A stretch of 64,000 nucleotides of DNA, taken from Gnetum montanum (taxonomy: Eukaryota > Streptophyta > Gnetopsida > Gnetales > Gnetaceae). Shown here piece after piece: positions 22,347 through 35,100 of the stretch (its first letter is position 1; each line of letters begins with the position of its first letter). Location: assembly GCA_015680685.1 (NCBI GenBank), contig MNCI01023583.1, forward strand, positions 149,222 through 213,221. The letters run 5' to 3'. Under the pieces are notes generated by a model. The model was not told the origin of the DNA, ran no database searches, and saw nothing but the letters and a program-made list of their open reading frames with translations. The position numbers and the translations under genes are program-made.

Positions 22347-24432
22347 ATGGCCATGAACCAAGAATTTGCTCACATCTATGACCCTAAGAACCCAACCTTA
22401 ATGAAGTGTAGGCAATCTCTTAGGCATCAGATGCAATACTGTGTAGACCAATATTACTAAAGAATATTATAATTTCATCCATGTAAAAATGTAGGTAGGC
22501 CTACCAATCCCAATGCAAGGAGTTAGACTTCAAGCACAAATTTGAGTTTGTTCATAAGAATAGGAAGGAGTACATCCTTTCCCCATATGACAAAATTGAG
22601 CATTCAAAAGTCCAAGTTAACCTATTAGTTCAATTAGTAGATGCAGATAAGGAGGTTGTGGCAAGTGAAGAAGCTAGTTTGGAACATAATCCCAGGGATC
22701 AGGATGAGTTTGGGAATTATTCATAAAAAACCCGTTGCACTCCTAGTTCATAATAAGTCAAATAATGTTCACAACCAACTTCCTAGTTCTCATCCTTATT
22801 TATAACCATGCCTTTCACAATCCAACCTCATTCCACATGGTCATCACCAATGGCCTCTTTCCTGTCACCTCCATTTACCATCTTAGTGAGCCCTTCTTCA
22901 AGACCTCAAGTTCCACAAACCTCCCGCTAGCTGTTCATGCCCTTCATCCTGAAAATCCCTATTCAAGCATCATTATCCTTGTTCAACCCTCCTATAGTAG
23001 TAGCCACAAGACCTATCCAACCTATGCCATAGCCTAGTACATGACCTCAAGCTATTCAACTACCTATCCAACTAGTTGTACAACTAACACAACCAACAAG
23101 AGCACCTTAGAGAGCCTAGTTTAAGCCTTTTAGCTAATCCAAAGCCTTGTTGATAAATTAGAAAAACTTGAGGCTAGCACCACCTAGACAATAAAAATTA
23201 TGGACTTTTACCAAGATGATATTATGAGTTCCATTGTTCCATAGATAACTCTTCCTACAAGCATCCCCATCCCTCACTTCACTAAATATAATGGTGAAGG
23301 TAACCCCAACGCTCATCTTATTACCTTCCATTCAGAATGCCTTTTGCTAAAAGCTTAGCCACATACCATGTTCTATGTCTTTCATATGTCTTTATTAGGA
23401 AAAGCTCTTAACTGGTACTAAACCTTACCAAGGGGTTCTATCTCCTTTATTTACAACTTGATAACCCAATTTATCTACCATTTTAAGTCCAACCAAAAGC
23501 CAAATATGATGTTAGATCAACTCATGAAAGTGAAACATTGGAAACTTAAGCCAATGCAAAGGTTTATTCAAAGATGGAATGCAAAGCTTAATGAGATTCC
23601 AAAGACCATCTCTGAGACCCATTTATTAGCTATTTTTAAGGGGGTTATTAATAATTTTATCAAGTCAAAGCTTTATTACTTAGAACCCCAGTCATTGAGT
23701 TAAGCCTTTTCACAAATTAAAAACATTGAAGAGGCAATTGAAGCTAGCAATGATCTTGCTTACATCACATATAAGAACCAACATACTAAAAGGGATAGGA
23801 ACAAGGACAGAAAAACCCATGCAACTATAACCATAGTGGCCAAAGAATTAAAAACAACACATGGACCAGAAAAAACACAACCTAAAGCCCATACCATTGT
23901 TGCTCAACCATTAACTTTCAGTGCTACCACCTCCAACCCACCAAAGTCCAATGTTGAATGAAAGGATAGGTATAAGTACACCAAATTACCCTTGAAACCA
24001 TCAGAGCTTCTTGATTAGTTGCTTAGAAAGAACCATATTCAACATAAAAAAATTATTGGAAAATGCTCACAAGCGGCATGATCATCTTTGAAAAATCACT
24101 ATATACCCTACAATAGTCAGAAAAGATGATCCTCCAATGCCCAAGTACTTCAAGTTGGAAAGATTTTTCCACTATCATCAACTTCCTAGTGATGATACTG
24201 ATTTTTTCTTAGCCTTGAAAGATGACCTTCAAAAGATGATAAATAGTGGAAAATTAATCTTAGATGCATCCAACCTTGTTAGGCTGCAAAACCAATTCAT
24301 GCAACTACACAAGGACCCTCTAAACACTAGTAATGACCCATTCACTATAGCCACATTCAATGTTCATGACAAGTCCAAATTAGCTAGGGAGTCATTTGTG
24401 GTTTGGGTACCTCCTCATGATGAAAGTGCTTC
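22347..24432 (+). pseudogene. Element A gag (part before F)
   Basis: Starts ATGGCCATGAACCAAG. The N-terminal block (IYDPKNP and the following CRQSLR) and a later P-Y-D block are shared with B and C. The retrotrans_gag core at about 23,270-23,710 has LNWY and RFIQRWNAKLNEI. A C-terminal block (24,137-24,350) reads FHYHQLPSDDTDFFLALKDD and MINSGKL; the equivalent in C is FCDYHQRNGHGTDYCFTLKQ, a compact C-x2-H...H...C motif typical of Tat-type gag. The Cys residues are lost here. Several TAG stops. Confidence 0.75.
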
Positions 24433-25472
24433 TAAGGATCATAGAACTTAAATGGGAGGGATGAATAAGTTTTCCAAATCAAAAATAAATAGCCAAAAAA
24501 TTCACAACCAAATTTAACATGGTTCCCCAACTTGGATAGTCCACACTTAGATGGTAGATCCCTTGCACACCTCTAGATTGTTTCTCTAAAATATGATTTG
24601 AAGGGTACTGCACCTTTTACAAGCTCTAAGCTTCACTCTAGAGTGTTTCTTCACTGTGAAATTGCTCAATCCTACAAGATCCAAACAAGCTTAGAAAGTG
24701 GNAAGATGTCTTGGCCAAAGTGGAGCACATGTAAAGAAGAAATCTTTCAAAAATAGGAGACATTCTAGTTGCAGAAGAGAGGTCTCCCTAGAATTGAAGT
24801 TATTTTTAACAAGATGTCCTGATCTAAAAGGAGACATTTACACTAGGCATTACATAGTCATTGCATGAATTTTGAGGTAATTTTGAAAACTTCAAGGCGA
24901 TAAGAAGACTTCATTATCTTGGGAATAGTAGAAGTGTTATGCATAAACTATCTCTATAAAAGTAATCATTGTATATTGTACTTGCATACTTCATTTGTAA
25001 AATCATTAGCTTGATTAATTGTGAATTATGCCTTAAAGTACAAGGATCTATAAACTTAGTTACATTCTTTCCTTATGATTTTTTTTCTCTCTTATTGTCT
25101 TATTGCGGTTGATGTGCTTCTTGTGAGAAGGCATCATAATTGATCTTGTTAGGATCCTATGGGATTGAGTGTTTATGTAGTGTTAAAACACTCTAGAGCA
25201 GAGATCAATTTGCAAAGGTTTTGGGATTATTAAAACCACTTTCTAAGCTTGTTTGGATCTTGTAGGATTGAGCAATTTCACAGTGAAGAAACACTCTAGA
25301 GTGAAGCTTAGAGCTTGTAAAAGGTGCNGTTCATGCTCCCTTAAGTCCTCCTCTTTGACATCTCTTTGTAGATCTTTCTTCTTGAGTTCTTATTCAAGCA
25401 CTACAAAGCATCACATTCAACAACAATCTATATCCTCCATTTTCCTTAAGGTTTTAACATATCCAAAGGTCA
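24433..25472 (-). repeat. 3' LTR of F, with an inverted middle
   Basis: 24,433-24,701 and 25,329-25,472 match the right LTR directly, but 24,703-25,327 matches it only as reverse complement. Single Ns lie exactly at 24,702 and 25,328, and 24,610-24,701 is a perfect inverse of 25,236-25,327. This is most simply a contig placed in the wrong orientation. Confidence 0.85.
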
Positions 25473-25478
25473 ATAATA

Positions 25479-25489
25479 CTCCCCTTTTT
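25479..25489 (-). promoter_or_regulatory. F polypurine tract
   Basis: AAAAAGGGGAG on the minus strand a few bases before the 3' LTR; it agrees with minus orientation. Confidence 0.75.
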
Positions 25490-25989
25490 GGTGATGTCCA
25501 AAACTTAAGAAAATGTGTGAGTTGATAAATCAATGAACAATAACATTAACCATTAGAAAATATTAAGATGTATAAATTCCAATGGTAGCTAGGGACTAGG
25601 ATAAAGGCTCTAAAGCTAAAGGTGTAGGGTAGGTATCATGTTAAATCAAAAAAGAAAATTGCGTGATAAAATGATGCTAAAAAAAGGAAAAACCTATCTC
25701 CACAACCAAAGTGCACCACAAATAAATAACCAAAAATCACCTTCTATGTTTATCACAAACTATTCAATCCACCAATTTTCCATATAATACGACTGCTAAA
25801 AAGTGTTCAACGTGTACAAAAACTACATATGTGCAAGTCCACATCAAAAACACATATGTGTACATCATCCTATCCATATATATCAACACTCTCTTCCCCT
25901 TTTTGAACATTATCAAAAAGGAGAGATGATCAAAGAAATCTATTCACTAACCTCTATATCATCATTGGATTCCTCATCATGATGATGAT
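25490..25989. other. F 3' internal region, no gene seen
   Basis: AT-rich sequence between the polypurine tract and the Transposase_32-like ORF, with (ATG)n-like tracts near 25,970. Nothing codes for a recognised domain. Confidence 0.4.
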
Positions 25990-26640
25990 GTTGCTCTCTT
26001 CTTCTATGATGGAGGTGGCTTGGTACTGGGTCCTTCATCTGCATGTAAGAAGCTCCTCTTCTTCACATACTCTCCAAGTGTAAAAACCTCTCTTATGGAT
26101 CAACAAGCTGATGAAATAAGTGTGCCCAAAGATCCTCTCTTTAGTAAACATGATCAACATGTCATAGCAAGGAATATGACCCAAGTCTAGTCGTTTTTCT
26201 ATAAGTATGTAGTAGAGAACAAAAGCTTGTGGAGGCAATAGATAGTTATAACTTCCCCCTTTTACAATAATTTTATATAGAACAACAAAGGATAAGGTGG
26301 AAGCATCTAGAGACATCTTGTTCCTATAAACTGTACCTCTACCAAAAGACACTAATTCTCCAAATAAGGCATCACATCATGTGAGACAGGAATTATGCCA
26401 TTCAAAAAGATATCATTCATAGAATGAATGGCAACCCAAAATACATCTGTACTAGAAATACCAAGAAGTGCATTCATAACTTGGGAAGACACATTAATTT
26501 CTATACCCCCAACCATAGATGTAAATGCCCTAGCATCAACATCAATAATAACAATATTACAAAATAACTCTATCATAAGAACTTTAGGAACCAAGAAATC
26601 CACAGTAATGAAACTAACCAAGTTTAAAACTTGAAATTAA
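25990..26640 (-). pseudogene. F extra ORF: plant transposon protein-like (Transposase_32 type)
   Basis: Two adjoining minus-strand ORFs (26,621-26,352 and 26,352-26,035). The first has EINVSSQVMNALLGI, the second LVPKVL-type strands and LYYILIEKRLDLGHIPCYDM before an L-L-I-H-K-R-G-F end. This order resembles the widespread plant 'putative plant transposon protein' domain: I-x-L-S-x-x-x-I-x-x-L-L-G-I, then I-L-x-x-R-x-x-L-G-x-I, then L-I-x-x-x-x-x-x-G-V. Its biochemical role is unknown. It sits where copia pol would be. Recognition is by pattern only. Confidence 0.5.
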
Positions 26641-27499
26641 CTCACTAGAGTTTGTTGTCTATGTATAGGAAATGACAAAGAATGCTTAAAGATGATATTC
26701 ATAGTTCAAGTTACCTCAAACTCATGCTGCACATTGGTGGATCTAAATTGTTGAGCATAAGTGCTTAGAGTGCTTGAGAAACCTCCCCTAGACTTATTCC
26801 TAGGTGGTGGCCTTAATGTTTCAACCTAGACTTAATGCTTGAGAAACCTCCCCTAGACTTATCTCCTTATGGTCATCTCTGATGAGAAAGAGAGAAATGA
26901 GGATTTTAAAACTTATAACTATAGCAAATGAGGGTTTTTAACAATAAATAAGATGTATCCTTTGGAAGAAATATGTCTCATCCATGCCCATTACTAAGAG
27001 TAGAAATCTCATTTTTGAGAGGAGACATCTCTATTTCACTAAAAAAAAAGACAGGAAGACATCTTATTTTTGGAGTAAATGTCTCTATGTAGGCATCTCC
27101 TCTTGGAAGAAGATGTCTCCTTTTGGGAGAAGAAGTCTCCTCTAGAAGCGGCTCAATAGGATAGGGTTCAGGAATGGCTTTCAAGGATTATATTCATAAA
27201 CTATACACATCAAAGACTTACCTTTACTTACCTTTCTTGTCGATGAGAAAGAAGGTCCTTAGAATGCTAGAGTTTCCTCTTTCGACTTTTCTCTTCTTTC
27301 ATAGACTTCTTCATTTTTCAAGGCTTGGCTCCCTCTCATGAATTTGTTGAATATAGTCTCTTCATTTCCCTATTCCTTCCTTTTGACTCTCCATTCTTTC
27401 AAAATCCCTTTGTCCTTTTGAGTTATCCAATTCTTCCTATGGTCCTGCATAGTTTCCTTTCTTGGTGCATTTTGGTAAGACCAAGGAGTCTTATGGTAT
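26641..27499. other. F internal region between gag and the extra ORF
   Basis: Contains short repeated GAGACATCT/AGATGTCTCC-like runs (27,000-27,150), also seen in the F LTR, and no recognisable domain. An RT or integrase fragment was looked for on both strands and not found. Confidence 0.4.
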
Positions 27500-29110
27500 G
27501 AACAAATATTCATATGATAAAACCTTAACTAGTAATCCCATTTTTATGCCCAAATTTATGATAATAAAAACATCTCCCCTTTCTATAGTAGTTAAAGAAA
27601 TCATACCTTGGAGCTGCTTTTGGTTGAGATGTAGTGCTTATTGATTTTTCATTCTTTTGAACTGTCATTGGTTGAGATAGAGTTGGTATAGATGAATCAT
27701 CTTATGTACAACATCCTAGCCCACTCTTTTCATGTCCTTTTCCTAAGACCATCCTTAGGGATTCTTTCCCTTTAACTAGCCTTTCATTCACAAGTTTTAC
27801 ATTTTCATGTTCTTCCTTCATCTGCTCACAAGACTTGGTTAGTTCTTTATTCTTAGTCGTAAGGTCTGAGATTTTTTTTTGAGGTCTAAAATATTTGAGT
27901 TTAAAAAAGAAATATCTTGATACTTCATTTTTATTTATTTACCTAACTTTATGCAAATGTTTTGAAAGGGTAAAAGTTCATTATGTAAAATTTCATACCT
28001 TTGTTCTTCATTTTCAAATTCATCACTTAAGCTATCTAACTCATCATCACTAAGAGCCATGCAAATGAGATGTGAACCTTTCATGGCTTCATCCACCTCT
28101 TATTCACTTTGTTCTCCATAATCCCAACTTGTGTAGAAGTTGGTCTTTTTCAATTCCATATCATTTCTATCCCTCATTTGTCACCTACCATTACTAGGAC
28201 ATTCATCTTTCACCACAAATCCAACGTTCTATACAAGAAGAATTAAAATTAGAACTTTAAAATTTTTTACCTCTTTTCTTACCTTTGAATTGATTGGTTC
28301 TCTACTAATTATAGCTCTTATTCCTTCTTCTCATGAGTCTTTGTAGCCTTCTTGAGAGAAGAGCTATCTCCCCTTTGCTATCCATATCTTGTACCAAAGG
28401 CTCCTTTTCTTTGGAGGCTGATTGTAGGGCTATGGGTTTTTCTTGAATAGCCCCTTTGCTCATGAGGTTCATTTCATAAGTAATAAGAGCACTTAGAAGT
28501 TCTTCAAATTTCAAAATAGAAAAGTCTCTAAGCTTCTCTATGGTTGTGACCTTCGGTCTAAATTCTAGTTGAAGAGTTCAAATCATTTTTATTATGACAT
28601 TGCTTTCAGGTAAATCTTTACCAATACCTATAATAGCCATAAAAGATAATTCACTCTATAGAAATAATCTTTTATTTTCTCACCTTCTCTCATCTTGAGC
28701 TTATCGTAGTTACTTTGTAAAACTAAGAGTTTATATTACTTAACTATTAAAGTTCCCTCACAAGTAGCCTCTAAAGTTACTCAAATTTCTTTGGCCATTT
28801 TACATCTACTACTCTATTAAATTTAGATTTATTCAATGCACAACATAAACAATTTTTTACTTTTGAATCAAGCATGAACTTATCCTTTTCTTCTTATGTA
28901 CATTTTCTTTAGGGCTTGATGGCTTTTATCATGCTATTGATAAGCAATGTGTAGCCTTCGAGGATGGACTCGCACACTTCAAATCCATGGACTCAAAGAA
29001 GCCTTGCATTCTTACCTTCCAATAGGCAAATTTAAGACCATTGAACATCGTTGGCTTTGTGTAACATGTCCCCTCCATAGTTCACTCTTGAAATTGATGA
29101 AGAACAAAAG
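27500..29110 (-). pseudogene. F gag (copia-type)
   Basis: The best piece (28,514-28,305) reads MKFEELLSALITYEMNLMSK, later IALQSAS and IALLSRRLQRLMRRRN: the end of the copia gag (UBN2-type) domain with its L-x-T-Y-E-M signature. Further on (about 27,600) a remnant CFYYHKFGHK fits a CCHC zinc knuckle that has lost its second Cys. Stops occur throughout. The coding start is probably near 28,950-28,930, by position after the primer site. Confidence 0.75.
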
Positions 29111-29112
29111 AG

Positions 29113-29130
29113 TACTAGGCTTTGATACCA
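29113..29130 (-). promoter_or_regulatory. F primer-binding site (initiator Met tRNA)
   Basis: Minus strand TGGTATCAAAGCCTAGTA, two bases inside the 5' LTR. TGGTATCA plus a following AGC is the classic Ty1/copia primer site. Confidence 0.9.
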
Positions 29131-29132
29131 CT

Positions 29133-30255
29133 TGAAGATCATAGAACTTAAAATAAGGGGATGAATAAATTTCCCAAATTAAAAATAAGTATCCACAAAA
29201 CTACAACAAAATTTAACATGGTTCCTCAAATTTGGTAGTCCACACTCTTAGGGTAGATCACTTGCACACCTTTGAACCTTGTTTCTCTAAAATGTGGTTT
29301 GAAGGGTACCACACCTTGTATAAGCTCTACGCTCCACTCCAGATCATTTCATCACAACAAAACCACTCAACCCCGCAAGGTTCCAACAAGCTTAGAAAGT
29401 AGTTTCAAGGATCTCATAACCTTTACAAATTGAGCTTCACTTTGGAGTGTTTTAATGCTGCACAAGCACTTAATCTTGTAAGATCCAGACAAGCTCAGTT
29501 ATGATGCCTTCTTTCAAGAAGCACATCAACCCTAGCAGGGCAACAAGAGAGAAATAAAATCCCAAGGAAAGAATGTAACTAACTTTACATATCCTTGTAC
29601 TTTGAGGCACAATTCACAATCAATCAAATTAATGATTTTACAAATGAAGTACATAAGTATAATATACAATGATTGGTTTGATAGAGGTAGTTTATGCACA
29701 ACACTTTTACTATTCCCAAGAGAATGAAGTCTTCTTATAGCCTCGAAGTCTCCAAAATCACCTTAGAATTTGTGCAATGGCTACTTAATAGCTAGTGTAG
29801 ATATCTCCTTCGAGATTGGGAAGCCTTGCTGAAAATGACTTCAATTTGAGGGAGATGTCTCTTTTGCAATTGGGACATCTCTATGGAGACTCTCTCTAGA
29901 GACATCTTCTTCTTATAGGAGATGCCTCTTGTTTTTGGAAGATATCTTCTCTACATGTGCTTCACTTTGGCCAAGATTTCTTTTGCTTCTCGAAGACAAG
30001 CTTCTCAGCATTTGAACTTTGGTTCCTTAGACTTCCACTTGTTGATCTATCTTCTTCTTAATCCCTAGAGCATCTTCATCTAGCTTGTAACCTTCATATT
30101 TATCTTTGCTTTTTCATGCTCCCTTGAGTCCTCCTCTTTAACATCTCTTTGTAGATCTTTCTTCTTAAGTTCTCATTCAAGCCCTACAAAACATCACATT
30201 GCACAACAATCTATGTTCTCCATTTTCCTTAAGGTTTTGACATACCAAAAGATCA
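29133..30255 (-). repeat. 5' LTR of F
   Basis: 1,123 bases, starting TGAAGATCATAGAACTT on the plus strand and ending AAAAGATCA. It is the intact partner of the left LTR. Confidence 0.85.
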
Positions 30256-31653
30256 AAAGCTTTAAATTCTTCAAGTTTAAGAACTCCTTTAGTTATCAGG
30301 ATATTACCACATGCACCTCTTAAAGAACCTTTTATCATTTGAGTTTCCCTTCCCACCATCAATAAACTCGCAACCCAAGTTGAATAGCATCCTACCATAG
30401 TGGCTAATGCTTCAACTTCTTCAAAGAAAAATAATAAGAAATTGTCTCCAAAATAATGAAAGAAGCTAGCTTCTATGCCCAAGACTCAAGATACCAATCA
30501 ATAAAAAGTCTAGAAGGAAGTAGGTTCATTGAAGCCCACTTTAATTTTAGCCATACCCATGAGCTCTAATGCTTACCCTATGTCAACTAGCCAACCTAGG
30601 GAGCACAAGCAACAACAAAAAAAAAAGGATAAGAAACAAAAACCATACAAATTGAAATATGAGGTCAAAATTCTAGGTAGAATGGAGGAAGTCAAGGTCA
30701 ACAAAATTGAGAAATCAACCAACAAAGATAAAGACTTCCTCACTAACATGGAATAGGTAAAACTTTCATTAAAATAAATGAACACTTCCCTAAGCTTGTC
30801 TGACTTGGTTATGACCTCTCGCACCCACAATGAAGCCTTAGGTAAAATGTTGACTTCAATTTTAGTAAGTGAGGACATCCCAACCAATGAAAAGTCTATT
30901 CACTTAGTGATAGTACCACCCTCACCTAAGGAAAAAATGAAGCCAACTACTTTAGCATTTTGGGATAGTGAGGTGAAAACCAACCCATAGAGTGATGAAG
31001 TGTTGAGAGTCCTCCTATGCATAATGATCAGAGTTGGCTACTACAAGGTAAAACAGATACATGTTGATGATGGAGCAACAACCAACGTAATCCCCTTACC
31101 CATCATAGAATGCTTAGGCTTGGTAGAAAACATCTAGGACACCTCCACATCTACACTAAAATCACTTAATGAGTCACATGTAGCGGTAAAGGGTTCATCT
31201 CATTAGACTTTGTGGCTAGGAAATAATTCCCCACATCTACTAATTTCCTAGTTATCAAAGAAACACAAGGCTTCAACTTCATTTTAAGAAGACCATGGTT
31301 GGCCAAGATGAGAGCAGTTTCTTTTCCAATCCATCAAGAGATTCATCTACCTTATGAGGAAGGTGAAATCATTATTCATGGAGACAACACAGTTCCCTTA
31401 TCCATTAGCAATGTTAACATAGAACAAATATTTGAGGTACTGTGTTAAGAAGAAACTCCCATGGCCTAAATAAAGACAAAAACCATAACAAATCCAACCA
31501 AGACAATACCAATAGCACTAGGGTCATAATTGAATTGTGGAAGAGCTTCCATTTAGTATTGTGAGTGAAGAAAATGGGAAATATAAGATCATGCAACAAA
31601 AATCTTATAAATTTCCTAATCTGTCAAAGATTAGAAAACAGTTGTACAATTAA
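30256..31653 (+). pseudogene. Element A gag-pro, part after F, ending at the family stop
   Basis: Continues the frame cut by F: the Ser-rich linker LNSSSLRTPLVIRI, then SLSLSDLVMTSRTHNEALGK and MLTSILVSEDIP, both shared with B and C. The protease active site reads HVDDGATTNV (about 31,060), then RRPWLAKMRAV, HLPYEEGEIIIHGD and the end KIRKQLYN followed by TAA at 31,651-31,653. D-D-G instead of D-S/T-G at the active site is shared with C. The same C-terminal stop in A, B and C shows that the polyprotein normally ends after protease. Confidence 0.75.
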
Positions 31654-32130
31654 TATGTTATCTATTTTCTTTTCCTTGTATATATGATGTGGCCATTTAA
31701 ATTAATAACATTGTTTACATTTTTTTTATTTCGCATGCTTGCATTTTTGCCTTATAATTTTTACTTTATTACATAATGATTGTTTGTTTGCTATGTAGCC
31801 TTATTTTTCATTTTTGCATTAATTCATAATGCATATTTATTTTTATGTTTACATGAAAATAAGAAATAACATAAAACATAGAAAACATAAACATAAAAAA
31901 AATAAAATATAAAAAAATAAAATTAAAATAGTAACCAAGATTAGTTTTAAACCAAAACCAAGATGTGACATGTAGCTTAACCAAAACCATAAAACAGTAG
32001 CCATGGTCACACTGTGTGATAGATAACAAAAAATAAACAATAGTCATAGTTGCACTATGCAACAGATAACAACAAAAATAATACATAGTCTCTAAGGCTA
32101 TCATAGCCAATAAAACTAACAGCAACAAGG
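31654..32130. other. Spacer between gag-pro and the antisense gene in A
   Basis: AT-rich. It contains GTCACACTGTGTGA-like runs also seen in B (41,640-41,700). A 159-codon hydrophobic minus-strand ORF at 31,808-32,287 is rejected as low-complexity sequence overlapping the 3' end of the antisense gene. Confidence 0.5.
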
Positions 32131-35100
32131 ATGTAGCCAAAATAGAAAAATGAGACAAGTACATCAATAGCCACTCTAAGCCATAGCAGAGGAAGAGGAT
32201 CATCGCTAACATCATCACCATCATTGCCAAGGGCTTGTGGACAAAAAAAAACATGTAAACATTAGTAACCATAATGACCAAAAACATAACTATAGAAAAA
32301 TGAAAACAAAAAAAACTATAATATAAAATTTAAAATGAAATTTTGCTAACCTTCGAAGGTTTGAGAGCAATATCCTTAGGCACAAATCTTTGGAGGCTAG
32401 TTTTCAACCTATGAAGAATCTCTTCTTCACTCATGTTGGATTAATTGATACCTCCAAGATCCACCCCTACCAAGATTTTTCCCTTCTTCACATATGTCCA
32501 CTAAGGAGGAACATAGGAAAAAGTAGCCATAGAAGTTTCCCCAAATGCAGTAGTGATCTGGGAGTGGAAGAATCAACAATGACTATGAACTTCTTAAACC
32601 TAATGAATATATCTTCTCCACCTATGCCCTATAGAAACAACTTGTACCTACGTCATGTCGTAGCCTCCTCATGTCATGACTTCACGTAATTTTCTTTTTT
32701 CATTTTGTATAGCCTCTTACAAGCTTTCTACTTCTTTCCCCACTCTAGCATCTAAACACAATAATCTCATCACTCTTTTGTCATACAAACCATCATGTCT
32801 AGCCTCATCTCCTTTAATATGTTGCTCCTGGCTAGGAAACATTTTCCTTGAATAGCATTCCAACATCAGAACCATTCAATATCCTATGTGCACAAGAAAT
32901 CCCTGTTCATCACATGAGCCTCTATGACCTTCCTGCAATCTTTAAGGCTTTGATTTTCATTTGATAACTCCTTGACCAACTTTTCTAATGCCATGACCCA
33001 TCCCCGCAAGAACTCATTGGAAGATCAGGACTCCCAAAATGTTTTTACACATGATGCAACACATTATGTAGCCCCTTCATATAATCTCCATGGAACATTT
33101 TCCACATCAAGTGGTAACTTAGGAAACTCATCAAATTTGAAGTCTCACACACAATTCCATCTAATCTTGGACACTATCATAATTAAAAAAAAAATAGTTA
33201 AAAACATTTGAAAATTATTAAAACTACAAAAATGTAAAACCATGAAAATTGTAAAAGACATGAAAAATAAAAATAAAAAAATGCAAAACAAAAATATTTT
33301 ATTTTTTCTTATCAACATTAGAAGCCAACTACTAAAGCCTGTCAACTATGTCATCCAACATTTCCTTCATCAATTCCATCTTGTCTGGTGCCTCCATCCA
33401 AGGTTTTGAGTAGAATGTGAATGTTTTTGTATGAGGTTCATATCCTACAATAGCCATGATCATAAACATCATTTGCCACAAAAATACAATAACAAAATAC
33501 ACAAAAAATTGAAATAATAATAACAATAATAATAATAATATGAATAATACCAAAGTTTACTAGGAAGATCATGGGATAAGTCCATCAAAGGGTTACCTTC
33601 TGAAAGGAAAATCACCTAATATAGAATCTAAGATAACTTGTGCTTTCTTGGATGTCCTTTACTATTCCTTTTGGCATCATTGCTCCTCCTTTACAATAGC
33701 CTTGGGACCCAATTCCTATTTCTTCCCTACAATTAAATCAAAGCTAAAAAATAAAGTGAAATCAAAAAACATCTTTTATAAACAAAACGTAATGAAAGAC
33801 GATACCAAAAATTAATTAAAATTAATTAAAAAATATTTACATATCATCCATAGCTTAAGTGGCCTTGTTAAGCCTAATCAACATTTTCCTAGGTCTATGC
33901 TGGCTAGGAATAGTGACATTTTCCTTAACTCGTGACCTTTTCATCTTTTCGTGAGCAACACCATCTACTTCTATGCATGACCTTTTTGCTCTTTTCGCCT
34001 TGCCACATGTAGCACAAGGCCTAACCTCCATGGTGTTAGGGAAATAACCATGTACACCACTAATATTCTTAGTGGTAATAGACAAAAATTCACCTAAATC
34101 CTTCATGTGTAAGCCTTAAGCAAGCATTAAATCAGTAATATACTTAGCCCAAGGTTTGGAAAGTTGAAAAAAATCTCATCCTACCCACTTTCCATCTCTC
34201 TTGATTACTAAAACCTCTGCAAACCTTCTTAGATATGCATAGAAAATGTGAATTGTACATGATATATCAAATCAAGGTTCTTATAAAGTTTTTTCACTTC
34301 ACCCATCAAGCCAACAACCCAAAAGTAGCCTAATCGAACCTGGTAACATCAGTCAAAATCTTTTTCATGGTCCAAGCTTGTTAAGCTCATATAGTTTGCC
34401 TCTTCAATATCATACTTACTATAAGAGTAGCCACACAGTTTTAGTGCATGTAAGAATATCACATTTGATATCTTGCAAACTCCACACCAAGCTAGTTTAA
34501 TACTTGCACTCTTATGACCTCACCTTGCCTAAACTCCTCTAAGGTTGTGTAGGCTACAAACAATGTTTGGTCATTTGATACCAATCCTCTACAATGCACC
34601 TTAAAATTGTAAAAATAAAACATGGAAATAGTCAAGAAAATAGCCTTAAAACCAAAACAAGAAAAAAGTTCAAACTAAAATAAGGCTTACAATTCTATCA
34701 TGTAAACTGTTCTAATAGGATTTTGGAACAAAGTGTTTAGTCTATGGCCTAGCATCAAGGTGTTGTTGGCATTGTACTATGAATACATTGATATCTTCTA
34801 GATGTGTGATAAATGTCAAACCCCTATGGAGTATGAGTTCCCATCTTGCTCTATTTCCATCTTGGTTTCAGGATCATCAACCATATACTCAAGGATGTAG
34901 TTAGAAGATCCTACCACGAGAGTTTCTATGATTAGTGTTGCAACATCCACAACTAAGTGTGACCACATTATTACACTATAATGCTGCAATAGGTATAAAA
35001 GGAACTCCTTAGCATTGGGCCTAAACCATACTTAAGTACACTCATTAGTGATCACATCAAGTATCAAACTATTTTGAGTAGCCATTGCTATACAACATAT

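Larger units (their letters stand above)
24433..30255 (-). mobile_element. F: Ty1/copia element lacking visible pol, nested in A
   Basis: LTRs at 24,433-25,472 and 29,133-30,255. On the minus strand the 5' LTR is followed by the initiator-Met primer site TGGTATCAAAGCCTAGTA, and the 3' LTR is preceded by AAAAAGGGGAG. Inside are a copia gag and, further on, an ORF like plant 'putative plant transposon protein' (Transposase_32 type). I see no copia protease, integrase or RT in its 3.7 kb interior, so it is non-autonomous. The left LTR is disturbed by two single-N joins. A clear target duplication could not be fixed. Confidence 0.85.

Noticed and set aside
24428-30260. A target-site duplication for F (GCTTC against AAAGC)
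   Set aside because: The five bases at the LTR edges do not match; the left LTR is assembly-damaged and its first bases are mutated, so no duplication is claimed.
31808-32287. 159-codon minus-strand ORF that looks like a multi-pass membrane protein
   Set aside because: It is AT-rich low-complexity sequence; in the frame homologous to B and C the same DNA is the last exon and 3' end of the antisense gene.
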